Shown here one piece after another: positions 13,144 through 26,100 of a DNA stretch of 64,000 nucleotides. The DNA lies in contig WMCF01000114.1 in the NCBI GenBank assembly GCA_009792885.1, positions 355,953 to 419,952 on the forward strand, given 5' to 3'. Each line of letters begins with the position of its first letter. The stretch's first letter is position 1. A model generated the notes under the pieces. That model ran no database searches and was not told where the DNA came from. It worked only from the letters and a program-made list of their open reading frames with translations. The position numbers were made by a program, and so were the translations under genes. The stretch is from Eremophila alpestris peregrina (taxonomy: Eukaryota > Chordata > Aves > Passeriformes > Alaudidae).

Positions 13144-15002
13144 TAGTGCTGCTGGGTGAGTCCACCAGAGGGATGGTGAAGGACAGCAATTTCTCTAAAA
13201 CAAGCATGCATGCTGTGAATTTTAAAGACAGAAAACTTTAATTATCCTTGTCATACAAGCAGCAGTGGCCATGGAGTGGTCTGACACACAGGAGTCATGT
13301 GGTGGCCAGGCACTGGAGCAGTGACAGACTTTTCCCCTGAGAGTATTTTGGAAATCATCCCCAAAAAAGTGCATCATGATGTTAAATGATGGTAATGGAC
13401 TGACAAGCTTTCCTGACAACCAATCTCCATGCTATGCTTCAAGGAGAAGAACTTCTAGATATTTTATGCAATCATGAAGCTGTAGGGCTTAGGGTGAGCA
13501 TGGTCCCAGTCCCCAGTTTGTCACATCAGGCTCATTTGGAGTAAATTTTGCTGTGCTGCTACCAATGCAACCAAGCTTCACAAGCACTGTCATTCCTGGA
13601 AAGTGCTTTTTTGGGCACTGCTGAAGTAGGTGCCGTGTGAGCTCTTTTTAGGCCTATTTTGGACATGGTTTAAAAAGTCAGCAGACCAGATATAGCTGCA
13701 TCCTGTTGGATACCTTGCCTCTCCTATTGTCTTTTCTCAAACAAGGATTCAAAGCATGGACATAGTATATGCTGTAATCAGCATTTACAGCACCCTTACA
13801 ACAACCTCCTCTAGCACAAACCAACATCAAGACTGAACATGAAATAATTTTATTTGATGATCTTAAAATCCTCTGAATAGCAGGCTTCCCCAAGAATTTG
13901 GGGAAGTGCACTTGAATTTCCAATGAACTGTCACAAAATGAGAAACCAAATACCTCTCACTACCCCAGACAATTCTCTGGAAATGTTAAAAATGCAGAAT
14001 CTGCACATTGCTTTGTTAAGCAACATCTTACTGGGATGAGGGGGTGGAGCTTCTTGCCCACAGGAGTGTGGATCAACAGGCTTTAAAATCTGTCCCTGAA
14101 CTTCCCCATTTGTGACTTGAAAGTGCAGTTATTTATTTTGCATACATCAGGGTGATGAGTTCAGCACCTGCAGGTGTAGAGTGTATTAAGGGTGTAGGTA
14201 CATGTATAATAATAAAACTGTACCCAGGGGAACCAAGGGGAAATTGCAAACTTTTCATGTGAGTGACACGTGGCAACAACATCCTGCTGCCTCCCTGCTG
14301 GGGGTGGTGGAAAGCCAGACCCTTTCCAGCACAGAATTGTTCAACATCAGGTATCTGATTACTGCAGGAAGAAATGCTACACTTTCCTCAATTCAAAGCA
14401 CAGCTCAGGATTCACAGGAAAGAAGGGGTAATGTAGAGTTTGTAGAAGCAGGCAGGAGTGGCATGTATTTGCACATGGCTTATCATGAGTTCACTAAAAA
14501 GAAAGGTAAGCAATAATTTCTTAATTTTTTGCCTAACACATGCTTTAATTTCAGCCCTGCTGTGGTGAGTCAGACAGCTCCATCAATCAGATGAGAACAC
14601 CCTGCAGAAGTGTAGATGGAGCCTGTGCAAGGCCCCCCATCACTGTCTCTCTTTGCCAGGGACAGGCAGGAACTGTGAGAAGTGTCACTCTGGAAGTGTC
14701 ACACTCTGGTGAGCACAGCCCAACATCTCTGACTCAACCCAAAGCACTCCCTGCATAAGCTGGGGTCACAGGGTGGCTACAAAAACACTCCATGGCCCAG
14801 AGGATACTAAAAATGGGGGTTTCTGCCATGGCCACCTTTCTCTGTTCAGTGTGTGCTGAGTTTTGATGCATCTTTAAAGGTTGCTTAGACTTACTGGGCT
14901 GAGTTCAGCTTAGATAAGCTCCTAATTCTGCAGCTCCACACAAACAAACAACAGATAGGGCATGAAGTAGGGAGTCCACACATGCTGTTTCTTAATTCTG
15001 GG
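13144..15002. other. Noncoding DNA, no gene recognised
   Basis: Nothing classifiable was seen. Open frames are short and unsupported by splice sites or known motifs. Confidence 0.5.
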
Positions 15003-15044
15003 CTGGGCTGGAACATCTCTGTAGGAGATGTTCCATCTGCCCAG
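15003..15044. repeat. Two-part inverted repeat (16 bp stem hairpin)
   Basis: CTGGGC at 15003-15008 pairs with GCCCAG at 15039-15044, and GGAACATCTC at 15010-15019 pairs with GAGATGTTCC at 15025-15034. The loop is TGTAG, and the two stems are separated by a 1-by-4 internal loop. In RNA this would fold into a stable hairpin, but at 42 bases it is shorter than a normal pre-miRNA. I do not call it an RNA gene. Confidence 0.8.
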
Positions 15045-18000
15045 GATTCTGAGGAGTTGGATGTCCTGATGAGAACGACTTTAAATTGTTTTCTTGAATT
15101 TATTTTTCCAATTAACTAACCTTTTGCATGTTGTTTTGGGTGGAGTTTTCTTTCCTAACAAATGTAAGAAAAATATTTTCATTAAATTCCATCAATAAAA
15201 GCACTTTGAATTGAGTGGTTTTCATGTAGGAGTTTTTGGTTTACATTGAAATGTTCTGTTGCCACTAATGGAAGGTGCTGACCAGAGTGGCTGAAGTTTT
15301 TTTTCAGGGTCTGAGTCTGGACTGCCTTGTCATGAAATGATTTATTGTGCACAGTCTAATTACTATAGACTGGCAATCAAACAGGATGATTCAGCCAGCC
15401 CCACACCAAGCTCTTTGGCTTTTTGAGCCATGTGGATTGTTTGCATTTCACAGAGGACAAAATTATAATACTCCTGTAAAAGCAACTTCTGGTTCAGAAT
15501 ATTCCTCTGGACAGCAAAAGAAAGACCCTGCACAACTTCAGAACACTGTGACCATGTCAGATGTGCTTTTATCTTTGACCTGTGATGGTTTACAGTAGAG
15601 AGAGGAGAGGGAAGGGGAGGAGAGGGGTTTGGCGTGTTACTATTTCAGTGCTGTGCAGTTCACATTCATGGGGAAGGCAGTTGCCTCCCCAGTCACTCCT
15701 TTCCCCACCTCTACTTTCCCCCAAAAGATTAAAATAAAAGTGCCAAAACACAAACCCAAACACTTCAGAGACCCTAGAGAATGAGAGACCAGACCCTGTG
15801 GAAGCTCTTCACTTGAGTGCAAAGTCAGACAGATTTGGGCTGACTTTGCAGAGAAGCAAACTGCCACTCTCAAAGCTGGCCAAGGGGTTAATCCAGAGCT
15901 ATCTAAAGTCTGGATTACCATGAAGTAAGCAAAATTTTGGGACTTTCTTCAACCAAAGTCTGACTGGGGACAGCTGATGGTCGTGTCATGGTTGTGACAG
16001 CTGCACTCTGCATCTGCAGAGGGAAGGGCAGCTCTTCTGCAGGCAGGAAATCTTTCAAGGATGGGCACTGGCCTCTGCTGACCCCCAGGAATGAGCACTG
16101 ACCATGGACTGGCTGCAGTCAGCTGCACTCTTCCTGCCAGCCTGAAAAAACAAGCATCCAGGAGGAAGACATGAGACTCTGCACAAGGGCTCCTCTTGCC
16201 CAAGAGCCTGGGCTGGGGAACTCCGTTCTTGTCCAAGGAAATTTCTCTTGCTCATCTCTTGACCTCCCAGACTGTTGGCTGCGCTCCAAGGAAGACATCC
16301 TCCTCCTCCTCCAGAGCACTGATGGGGCTACAGCCTTACCTCCAGGAAATGAGTTGGTGAAAAATTCCCAGTACTCCCCATCCCTTTCTGCCTGAAACAG
16401 CTTCAACTGGGAAATCCCAGCTGCCTCCTGCTGCTGCCTTAGTAGGTTATGGCTCACAGGGTAGGTGACACTAGACTTTCTTCCAGAATTAGGACATTGC
16501 CTTAGATGTTCAGATGCTAATTTAAAGATGTTTCAGTTACATTCTGAACTTACTTCTGAACCGGTCTAAAAATTGGTCTTTGGAGGACAGCAGACTCTGT
16601 GGCAATAGCAAGGGCCTCAAGTTCCCCCCGCTGATGTTGTGTAACCTCTGTGATTTGCAGAAAAAGATTTCCTTATTTCCTTTGTAGAAAGGCTAACATG
16701 CCACCCCCCTTTTTCTTTCTTTCTAACCATGATCAAGATAATGTGCAGAGGTAAGGGGTAAAACATCACTTGTAATCTGATTGTGCTAAGCTTAAAATTA
16801 TATTAGTTCTTCTCTTACTTAAATAACTCTCAGTGCCATTTTCTTCCCCACTTCATAGTCTCAAAGAGCTGAAGACATCAGCAATGTACATAGTCACGGA
16901 TGCTGGTTGCAAGACTCATTCTAGGTCTCCATTGTTCAGACTCCAATCTTCTCTACCATGTGAAGAAAACAAAGAAAATTCTACCTGCAGTTTATTTTTA
17001 GCTTGGCTGGAACATAACAGCAAAGGGAGCGGTGTGGTTTTTCTCATTGCCATGTTGCTGTGCATCATGATCTGGTTTCAGAGCAAGCTCCTCCAGTGCC
17101 AGCGTGGGAGGAGGTGGGAGGTGAGTAGGGTTGCATTACCTGTGTCTGTGCATTTGCTGTTCTGCCCCACTGCTGTAAAATAATAATCACAGCCCTGGGA
17201 GGTTATAAAACAGTGCACAAGGTGTTGTGCTGTGCCCAGGGCATGGCATGGGGCCCCGGAGGCAGAGGAGCAATGTGGTCAGTCCCCATGACCAAAAACC
17301 ACATCTGAGAAAGCCCCAGCTGCCACACTGTGGCCTGCCACACTGGGTTTCACTCATTCTGCAAAGATTCCAACACTCTGCCTGGCCTTGGACTGTGCAA
17401 AGAATCCACCCCTGGCAAGGCCTGGTGAATGCAGTGCCTGGGCAGAGCAGAGAGTGACTGCTGTGTTTAATGTGTGCTGTGTACTCAACCTCACACCTTT
17501 CCCCCCTGCCCTGAGCCTGCTGCTGGGCACAGAGGCAAACCTGGCCAGCCCTGACAGGGAGTTGAACACAAGGGCATCCCTGGTGAGCCACATCCCAGCT
17601 CCTGGCCCCCTCTCTCTCCTCTGACAGATGAAGGGTTGATGAGCTGCTGTGCCATCCTAAACTCTGTGCTTGTGCTGGTAGAATTGGAGAAGAAACTGTG
17701 GTCCACAGGCTGCTGGGATTTGTGCTGACTTGTTCATTTGCAGGCAGGATCCTAGCTCAGAATGAGATACTGCTTTCTTCCATGGGAGGCAACTCAGTGA
17801 CACAGAATTTTCCAGCCAAAAAAGATGGGATCTGCCTGTTTTAGCTTGGGCTGTGTGTAGACTTGCATCTGTAATGTCTGCAGCTGAGATCTGAGACAAT
17901 TGAACCTGCCTAATTGTTGCTGTGTGTATATGCTGCCTGTGTGCCAGCATGGATTATACATCCTCCCTTCTCCTGGCTCCTGCTGCTTGGGGTATGCTGT

Positions 18001-20002
18001 TTCTGCCACAGTTAAATGTGTCATATTTTTATTGAATAGCAACATCCCAACTGAAGTGATAAATACAACACAGGCATAATGAATCATGGCCTCTGTGGAC
18101 TTGCTCAGCCCCAGGAGGCTGGAGCAGGCCAAGGGATGAAACACTTTGGGCTAACTCTTGTTTTCTTCACTTTTGCCTGCAATGTGCACCCACGGGAATT
18201 CATAAAACAATACTCATCCTGCCTGTGCAAGAATCCAAGGATCCTAAACGGGCCAGGAGGAAAAGCATGTGCAGGGGGAAAGAGGGCCAAGTGGCACAGT
18301 GCTCCTCTCTGCTCAACATCTCTCCCTGAGGAGGGGTCTGGCTGCTGCTGCTGCCTGGGGAGCCTGGCCAGGGGCTGGAGGGCACTGATCTTACAAAAAA
18401 ATCCTTGGTCAGGATGAACATGAGCCTCTAACAACATTCCCACTATGAGAAGAACAAATGAAATGAAGAATACAGACAGAAGTGCTCTTGTGCACACGGT
18501 GTAACCCCTTCCCTCTGCTCAGGGCAGGGCAGGCTTCAGGAAAGGGCTCAAAAGATAAAGCCTGACTTGGGAAGAACCAGAGATGGGCAGTAAGGAAGAG
18601 TGGAGGACTTGTGAGGGCAGGAGGAATTGGTTAATCCAGAGGAAGGAGGACTAGGGAGATGAGTTAAGCCTTTAAGTGTATAAAAGACTACCATAGAGTA
18701 AGGCAGTAAATCGGTCTCCCACTGGGGATAGGGGAAAATTACAGTAATATTTTTGAAAAGACATTGAGAAACTGTCCAACTGCAGGATAAATAAGGACTG
18801 GAAAAGATACAGGTTGGCATATCTCCACCAACAAATGTTTTTAAGACCAGGTTAGACAAACCTCTGTCAAGAATGCAGGTTTTGGCAGCAAGGAATGAAA
18901 ATGTGGGGTGTTAACATGAATTTCAGTATATTTTTGTTAGCTGGTTTTGCTGTGCAGAAGCCAGAAGCTTCTGGAGAAAGCTTCTGCCATTGCACAGGGT
19001 TAAGGTATTCATGCACATCCCAAGCATGGTAGGACTTCCCTGCAACTGCTCTGCCCAGCATGTGCAGCTCAAAAACAGTCAGGTCAGGGAATCGAGGAGG
19101 TGGCAACTTTTTATCATAAAGCTATTAGAGCTTTCAGCAAAGAGCTAAGAAATTGAAGATGTGGCAAAATATTTTTTCATGTAAAAGCCACTCAAACCCA
19201 TCCTTAGAGGCCACTCGGAAAAGACAGGAGTCTCTGAGGAAGATTCATTTAAAAGCCCCATAAAAGCAATATCTATTGTTCTTGAACTTCTAATATTAGC
19301 ATGTACAGAGCATAAATACTAATAATTTCATTGAGCTGCTGTTCTGTGATGTTTCTAGCACTGCACAGGTAAGTGTGCCCCTTCCCCACTGATTCAGTCA
19401 TGACTGAAGTCACACACAGAAGCCCAGGAAATCAGCAGTACTGGAACATGCAGCAGCAGCTGCCAGTGCTGGGGGTTGTACAGGAACCCCTGAACTGGCC
19501 TGGGATGTGGCTGGGACAGGACATGAGTGTGCTTGGACAAGAGCCACCTTTATATGCTGTTCTTCTTCTGACTCTGCCCATCTCCTTAGAGTGACAAATC
19601 GAGAGGGGTGACTATGACTCCCAGCACTTTCCCTGAACTGCTTGTTCTGTAGCATGGGAAAAAATGACTTGGACGAAGATGCTGATGCCAGCTTTGTTCT
19701 CCAGAAAGAAGCTCTGCTGGAAGGTAGGAGTCATGAGCCTGAAAAAGCCAGCACAGCTCAGCACAGCCCTCTGGAATTTGGGTGCTCTCCCTCTCTCCCC
19801 CTGTGGTCTCCTGTTGCTGCTTGCCCTGGGGCATGGCAAGGTGTGTGGGTGAGGTTCACCTGCCAGAGGCTCCTGGGCTCCAGAACATTGCCTTCGGTTA
19901 TCTGCATATTTTTTAAGAGTTTCTAAAGGTAGGGGAAGGGTTTTCTCCACCATGGGTGGTCCCTGTTGAGGTACCCTCATGATCTGAAACCTCATTACAG
20001 CA
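15045..20002. other. 5 kb noncoding stretch, no gene recognised
   Basis: No gene or classifiable repeat seen. The frame at 16833-17183 (116 codons) has a hydrophobic stretch but no recognisable family signature or splice context. The region 17200-17640 is moderately GC-rich without CpG enrichment. Confidence 0.5.
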
Positions 20003-20008
20003 AGAAGG

Positions 20009-20423
20009 TGTAGCAATGTATTTGCACCAGTTAGGTCATTCTGTGTACCATCTAAATTCCTTGTAATCTTATCAGAACACCTGTAATTTTGTTATTCAAA
20101 CTCTCAGGAGTTCACCAAGGCCACTGAGGCAAAAGCAGGACTAAAATAGGAACGAAGAGCCTGAGAAACTAACCATCAAGCATGGAGATAAAAGGCAAAC
20201 CTCAGATACAAGTGGGCTGGGCGTGATGATGGACTCTGACCAATTAAGCACACACACCTTAAGGGGTGTGTGCTGGCCTCGTGGACAAGGCCGAGGATCC
20301 AATCAAATAATGTGATTGTGTGAATATGCATGCTAGAATCTGTAACTGCTGCTTATTGTAAACAATAAAGTGGCTTCTGCATAACCACATTGGTTTGCTG
20401 TACAGAGGTCCGTTCCTCGTGCA
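20009..20423 (+). mobile_element. Solo endogenous-retrovirus LTR, 6 bp target duplication
   Basis: The 415 bp element begins TGTAG and ends TGCA, and is flanked by a 6 bp direct repeat AGAAGG (20003-20008 and 20424-20429). A polyadenylation signal AATAAA lies at 20364-20369, giving a U3-R-U5 order on the + strand. The part after the signal has the layout I know from alpharetrovirus-like avian LTRs. A 6 bp duplication is typical of alpharetrovirus/ERV-K class integration. No retroviral coding sequence is adjacent, so it is a solo LTR left by recombination between the two LTRs of a provirus. U3 contains a near-palindrome CACACACCTTAAGGGGTGTGTG-like segment around 20250-20271. Confidence 0.88.
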
Positions 20424-20444
20424 AGAAGGGAGGGATGAGTAGTT

Positions 20445-20464
20445 TGTGTGTGTGTGTGTGTGTG
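20445..20464 (+). repeat. (TG)10 microsatellite
   Basis: Ten uninterrupted TG units, 15 bases after the right target duplication of the solo LTR. Such tracts are often length-polymorphic. Confidence 0.95.
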
Positions 20465-22009
20465 TTGGGAAAGTGTTACAGTGGTTTGGGGATTTCTGTA
20501 CTATCCAGGCAGGTGAAATTGTTAAATAATGCTTCTTTCAGCAAGCAGCACAGCACGAGGGAAATCTGAGATGGAGCCAAGGAGTGGTGAAAAGGGGACT
20601 TCTGCGAGAGGGGAGCAGGTAAAGGGAAGAGGCAGAAAGCAAGCCTCTGTGTTCCTGACCTGAAGCCCTGAAGGGGAGGGCAGGAGGCTTTTGTGCAGCT
20701 CCTTGCACTGACAGCAGGTACCTACCTCCACATGGTCTAAGTGTAAAACAACTGAGAAGATGCTGAGTGAAGGCTCACAGCCCGGGCTAAGACCTTTCTA
20801 AGCAAACACCCACATAAACATACCCCAATTAGTGGTAAGTGTGGGCTGGCCAGCTCCCCATCTCACTTCAGTCCCTACTCAAGAGAGCCACAGGAACTTA
20901 TCTACCTTTAGGTTCAGACATATATAAGGTTTAACCAGCTTTTAAAGGCCAGGAAGCAACCTAAACCACTTTGCCTGTCCAGGAAAGTGTCTGCCTGCTG
21001 TGAACCTCCAGCTTCAAGCCCTCGTGCTCCAAGAGGAGCACTGTCAGCCAAGAGTTCTGAAGGGCACGGGGTGTGTAAACCCACCCAAGACCCAAGTCCT
21101 GCACCTTGTCCAGGCAAGCAGGCGCTGCTTCCCTGATTCACCTGGGCACTGCATCAAACTGCCTGCAGGGAACATCCCATCCAGCCCCTCTGCAGCCGGG
21201 GAGAGGCACCAGGAGACATGAAAACCACAATTCTCCCGTCAGCCCTCCCTCCAGCACCTGGCTCAGACTGGTACCAGCAGTAACACGGGAATACCCGGGG
21301 GGTGCACGGGGCTGCAATGTGAACCTGAATGCTGCAACAGCTCTGCAGGCTATTTCTTTTCGGAGGGTTTGTTTTGTAATACTTTATTTATCCTTGTTCT
21401 CTGATGTTGGAAAGCTCTTGTGAAGACCTTGCTCCATGCAGTTGGAGCAGAGAGGTACATTGTGTGAGGCAACATCATCTGCAGCCAAGGTGGGAGTAAT
21501 GCAGTGAGATGCTGATTTTGGACACAGACTTGTAGGATATAACACTACACCAGATGCTGACTCCTTTCAAGTTGGAAAAACATGTATGAACCGCAGAAAC
21601 AGTTTGCTTGCTCTTTCCAGTTAAGCACTGGAAGCACAGCAGCCGAGAAAGGCACAGTGGTACCGTGTCCTGCAGCCCCAGTGGGGACTGGCGCTGATAT
21701 AAGCACGGCCAGGGCTCTGAGTTTGAGCTTTTATGATCACAATAATCAGGTTGCCTTGCCTGGACCCTGATGAGTACATAGCTTGACAAAATGTATCGCA
21801 TGTTGTGCTTTAGTTTGACAGAGAAGAGGCCAAACGTAGTTGTAGCCAGTTGCAGGCAGTAGCCGTGTGCCCCATTTTCCACGCCGTGGGCATCCCTGGG
21901 GGTGCAGGGGGTGCCCTGAAGGAGCCATGGCCCGGAGCGCTCTCCCGGGCCAGCACTGAAATAGGTGCTGGGGGAAGCTGCCTGTCTAATGAACTATCGC
22001 AGTGTGTAT
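20465..22009. other. Noncoding DNA upstream of the CpG island
   Basis: No gene seen. The sequence becomes gradually GC-richer from about 21.6 kb towards the CpG island. Confidence 0.5.
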
Positions 22010-23110
22010 TCGAAATGAGCCCGCGGTGATGGAGTTAGATGGCAGCTCTGCCAGCGCGGGGCTCTGCCCGTGTCCGTGACAGGGTACGATCGTTTTTTGT
22101 GCCTTACCAGAGATCCCCGAGGCAGGCGGCCAGGCTGCCCCGAGGCTGGGGCTCCCTCCGCGGGTGCTGCAGGGTGTGGGGCACTTTGTCCGGCCGTGTG
22201 CGGCACCGAGCGAGCCGGCTGGGGCTGCACTCCGCAGCCCGCTGTCACTCGCCGCTCCCCGGGCCGAGGCAGCACCCGGGCTGTGCTGTCGCTCCCGGGC
22301 ATCCGCTCCTCCTCCCCGCAGCGGTGCCGTGAGGGGCGGAGGATGAGGAGGGCGAGGAGGATGCCCCGTGTCCGCCGAGGCAGCCGGGCTGGCGGCGGCA
22401 CCTCCCCCGAGCGGCGGCCCCCGCCTCCCCCCGCCTCAGCGCCTTAAATGCCTCGGCCGCGGCGGCAACAAAGGCGGGCGGCGGCTGTGAGTGAGGGGCC
22501 GGCTGAGGGTCGGCGGGGCTGGGCCGGCGGTGAGTGACTGAGGGTCGGTGGTGAGTGAGGGGCGGCAGGGCCGGGCTGGCGGTGCATGAGCCACCGAGGG
22601 TCGGCGGTGGGCGAGCACTGAGGGGCCCGGGGGTCGCAGGTGCTGCGGGAGGGCGGGAAGGGAAGGGCCGTGCCCCGCCCGGCCCGATCCCGCCGCCCTC
22701 GGGGTCTGGGCTCTGGCGTGAGGCGGCTCCCGGCTGTGAGGGGGCTCCGGTGGGCAGCGTGGGGCGGGCAAGCGCCAGCTCCGCCGCGGCGTAACTTTTG
22801 TTAATTCACATTGTTTATATTTATAAGCTCATCAGTATGAATGTCTAAGAGCGGCAGATGCGTTTGGCGGCGGCTGCCCGGGCTGCCTGTCCCCCCTGCT
22901 CCTGCTGCTCTCCCCACTCGCCGGGGCTGTGGCAGCACCAAAGTCCGCGGTGGCTGCGGAGCCCGCCCGGTGGCGGCACCGGGGGAGAGAGGTTGGGCGG
23001 GCATGAGGCAGACCCCGGCCCCTGCCTGCCTCCGGTTTGTGCTCACCCTCGCCTGCATTTGACAGATCCCTGCTGGCCTGGGTCAGCCCCGCAGGGACCC
23101 GCGAGTGGTA
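22010..23110 (+). promoter_or_regulatory. ST6GAL1: CpG island, probable ST6GAL1 promoter/first exon
   Basis: This is the strongest CpG island in the window, with dense CGs and G/C boxes of the GGCGGG type. A TTAAAT-type AT box lies at 22443-22449. Three consensus donor-like GTGAGT sites follow, at 22487, 22530 and 22551, embedded in a degenerate 'gtgagtga..gggtcgg' repeat, so a noncoding first exon could end at any of them. No long conserved coding frame is present, as expected for a 5' UTR exon. Inside the island, 22797-22850 is unusually AT-rich, with HNF1-half-site-like GTTAATTCAC (22800-22809) and forkhead-like TGTTTAT (22811-22817). Assignment to ST6GAL1 rests on strand-compatible donors and on its being the only strong island upstream of the coding exons. 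It is inference, and a divergent minus-strand transcript is also possible. Confidence 0.6.
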
Positions 23111-26100
23111 GCAAGGGATTTACTCCGTGAGTGATTTCAGAAGTAGCTGCATTCGTCTCTACTAGCGCACAGCAGGTCAGGCTGCAGAGAGAATAAATAA
23201 TGAGTAGCGTGGTTTTTGTGCTGCCTAGTCTTTTAGGGCAAATCTCTGTTCCTGCATTTATGAGCCCCCGGTAAATTATGGCAGTGGACGAGTAGCAGGG
23301 GCTGAAGGAGTGGGAACTGCTGCTGCTTTGTACTGTTTCCATATCTGCTTCCTGCAACTGGATTTAATCACTGACAGTGTCAAAACAGAAATATCTGCAA
23401 GGGGAAAGGTGCCATGGCAGAGCAGCTGGATGTAGCAGGAGATTTTCTTGGCTGTGAGGGAGTGAGAAACCAGAGCTGCCTATTAATGTGTGAGGAATGA
23501 GTCTAACTCTCTGTGTGTGACTCCTCCTTTAGTGGCACACTCACAGGACTACACTTGCCTAAAGACTGGTAGCTAACCTGGAATACTTTTCTGAGCTGGG
23601 ATAACTTTAAATAGATGAGTACTGTGCTGCAAGGCTGCATCATCCTCCTTCTCTCAGAGGGGAGTCAGTGGAAGGAGACCCCAGCAGAATGGGGTAAGTG
23701 GACATAAAGGTGTGTTACTGAGGGGGAAAGGGACAGCTTTCTGTCCTCAGCTTTTGCTGCAAAAACTAAGTATTGTACTGATCTTGGTTGAGCATCTTCT
23801 TCTTAACTCCTGGCATCGAGAATAAAATACAAACACTCATTCCTTGTGTTTCATCACAGTGCCCTGGTTCACTGTGTCAGGGAAGGGTTAGGTGGAGCTC
23901 CAAATGCCTGAGGAGCTCATAATAGATATGAGTGATGCTAAACCTTCCCCAGGAGGAAGAATATTAGCAGGAAAAATCTTCCCCAAAAGGCCCCTGGGAC
24001 AGAGGCCAAGAGTGTCTAATGAGGCAGACTTTTCCTGTTAGCTGCAGTTCTTGATGCAGGAGGGCGAGGGCCTGGGGGTTGGACTGAGGTGATGTGGGGA
24101 TATCCGAGGGCAGGCAGCCCATCACCAGGTCTGCTCTGCTCTGGGCAGCTGAGTGCCTCACCTGGGCAGAAACACTGCTCTGGAGGTGGTGCAGCTGCTG
24201 AGTCAAGGCAAATCATCTGTTTTCTTTTGGTTCAGCAAATAAATTGGTGATAGTTCTGTAGCCAAGTGCCAAGGTGTGTACTCTGTTGGTGCTGGGGACA
24301 GGATAGCTGTGCAAGGCTGCAGCTTGGCTCCAGATAAACCTACCTGCTGCTTTTTTTTCTTTCATTTAATGGTTGCTTCTCTTAGGTAAGCTCAATAGGG
24401 TGGAAGGAGCTGTGTTTTGTGGCGTTAATGGGAACGTTGTGGGGTCCTCTGCCAAAATGTGTGCCTCTGGCAAAGGTGGTGCGTGGCCTGAAAATGGAGA
24501 TGGGCACATTAGTGAGCTGCCACATTATCACTGGAGCTGCAGTGCTCAGCTGGACGTGTATGTGTCTCCTGCTGGCAGCAAATATGAGATTAGGTTTCAG
24601 AAAAGAGGAATATCTGATCATATCTACTTAATTCCTGGACACAAAAATATTTTTTGATATGGCTTTGAGCAGGTTGCCCACTCTGGTGGCTGCTGTTTGT
24701 GTGCTCTGTAACTTGGTTAAAATCAAAGAGTGGGAATGCAGGTATATCATTGTTCATGGAGACCTAGTTTTCTAGGGACAAACTGGGTGATCACTTAAAC
24801 CTTGTTTTGCAGTGACTGCTGGCAGAGTCATCTCCTGCAAGAGCCGGGAGTACATGAGAGGAATCAGAGGTGCCAGTATGAGGTGGGCAGGGTGGTCTAA
24901 GAAGGGCAGAGCAGATGCAGTAATGTTCTGTATCCTAGCTGTCCTTGAGGCAGTGGTGCAAGAGAGGCTGCTGCACGAGCAGGTCACTGTGCATTCTGAG
25001 GTCCCTGTGGCTGTGCTGGAGGACAGGCAGGTGCTGAAGGGCAGCCCTGTGCCGAGGATTGTGTCCCCAACAGCCACACAGGCACCTCAGCCACAGCGCC
25101 TGGGCAGCACGGTCCCACCCAGCTCCTGTCCTGCTCCAGGGACCAGGGAATTGTAATGGATCAGCCAGTTGCCCTTTGCTGACTGATGTGAAGGAGATGA
25201 TTGAACTCAAGTTCTTTGAGCGCCAGTGCTTCTCCTCACACCCTTACTCTGTTGCATTAGCAGTTTTTAGAAGGGCAGAGAGGATGCTGCAGTCGTGGTC
25301 CTCATCCCTTTCCACAGAAGAGGTTCAGTGGTGTGCACAGCCACCAGTGAAAATGTTGTTTTCCTGTTCTCTACTCAACATTCATAAAGATCACTGTAAA
25401 AGGTCTGACAGAATTGTTTTGATGATCTTTTACAAAGTATCCAACCTTTTTCATAGCCTTCAGATTTTGTAAGAGTGATGTAAATCACAATTCTGCGCAG
25501 GATTAGCAATCAGAGAGCATTATGCATCAGTCTGAATACTTTGTCTTAGCCACAGCCCTTCTTAGAACGCTGACCTACATATTACAGCTTTCACTGTAAC
25601 TGCTTCACCAAGGACAGGCTTTGCTTCCAAGTGTAAGGTGGCCCAATGGCTGGACATGTTTGTGTTTGAAGAACATTCCTGGTGGCTTCAGATGTGCTTG
25701 AAGTCTGTGCTGCTTGACTGGGTAACTTGTCAATGAAGTGTGAAATACAAGTGGTTCCTTTGAATGTTCTTTTAATTATAATTGTGCTGATGAAAAAGCT
25801 AGATGAAATGAGATGCTTTCTGTATAAAGTGCTCTTAGATGTTGAGCCAGCAGGGATCGTTGTTAGCAGATCCTCTAATCACTTGTGTGATTAAAAACCT
25901 TGGAAAAACGTACATGTTTGAGCCACTTGCTTGTCAGTAAAAATGAAGGTTTACTGCCTTTCTGAATGAGTGCTGCAGCTCAGCCTTTGATGAACTGTGA
26001 ACCCAAAGCTTCTGTAAAATCCCTCCCCAGTGGGTCACTGATGGCACTGAATGTGAATGCACGTCTGCTTGTTCCACTTGCAGATGAGTTTTCCTGCTGG

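Noticed and set aside
20062..20423. Shorter LTR starting at TGTAATC (20062)
   Set aside because: That start has no flanking duplication. Starting at 20009 gives a perfect 6 bp AGAAGG duplication.
1..22000. Possible exons of genes known to lie near ST6GAL1 in other vertebrates (for example ADIPOQ)
   Set aside because: No collagen-like Gly-X-Y frame, C1q-type segment or other recognisable exon was found.
24812..25156. 114-codon frame with an acceptor-like TTTTGCAG in front
   Set aside because: The antisense strand is open over the same bases, no family is recognised, and a convincing donor in phase is missing.
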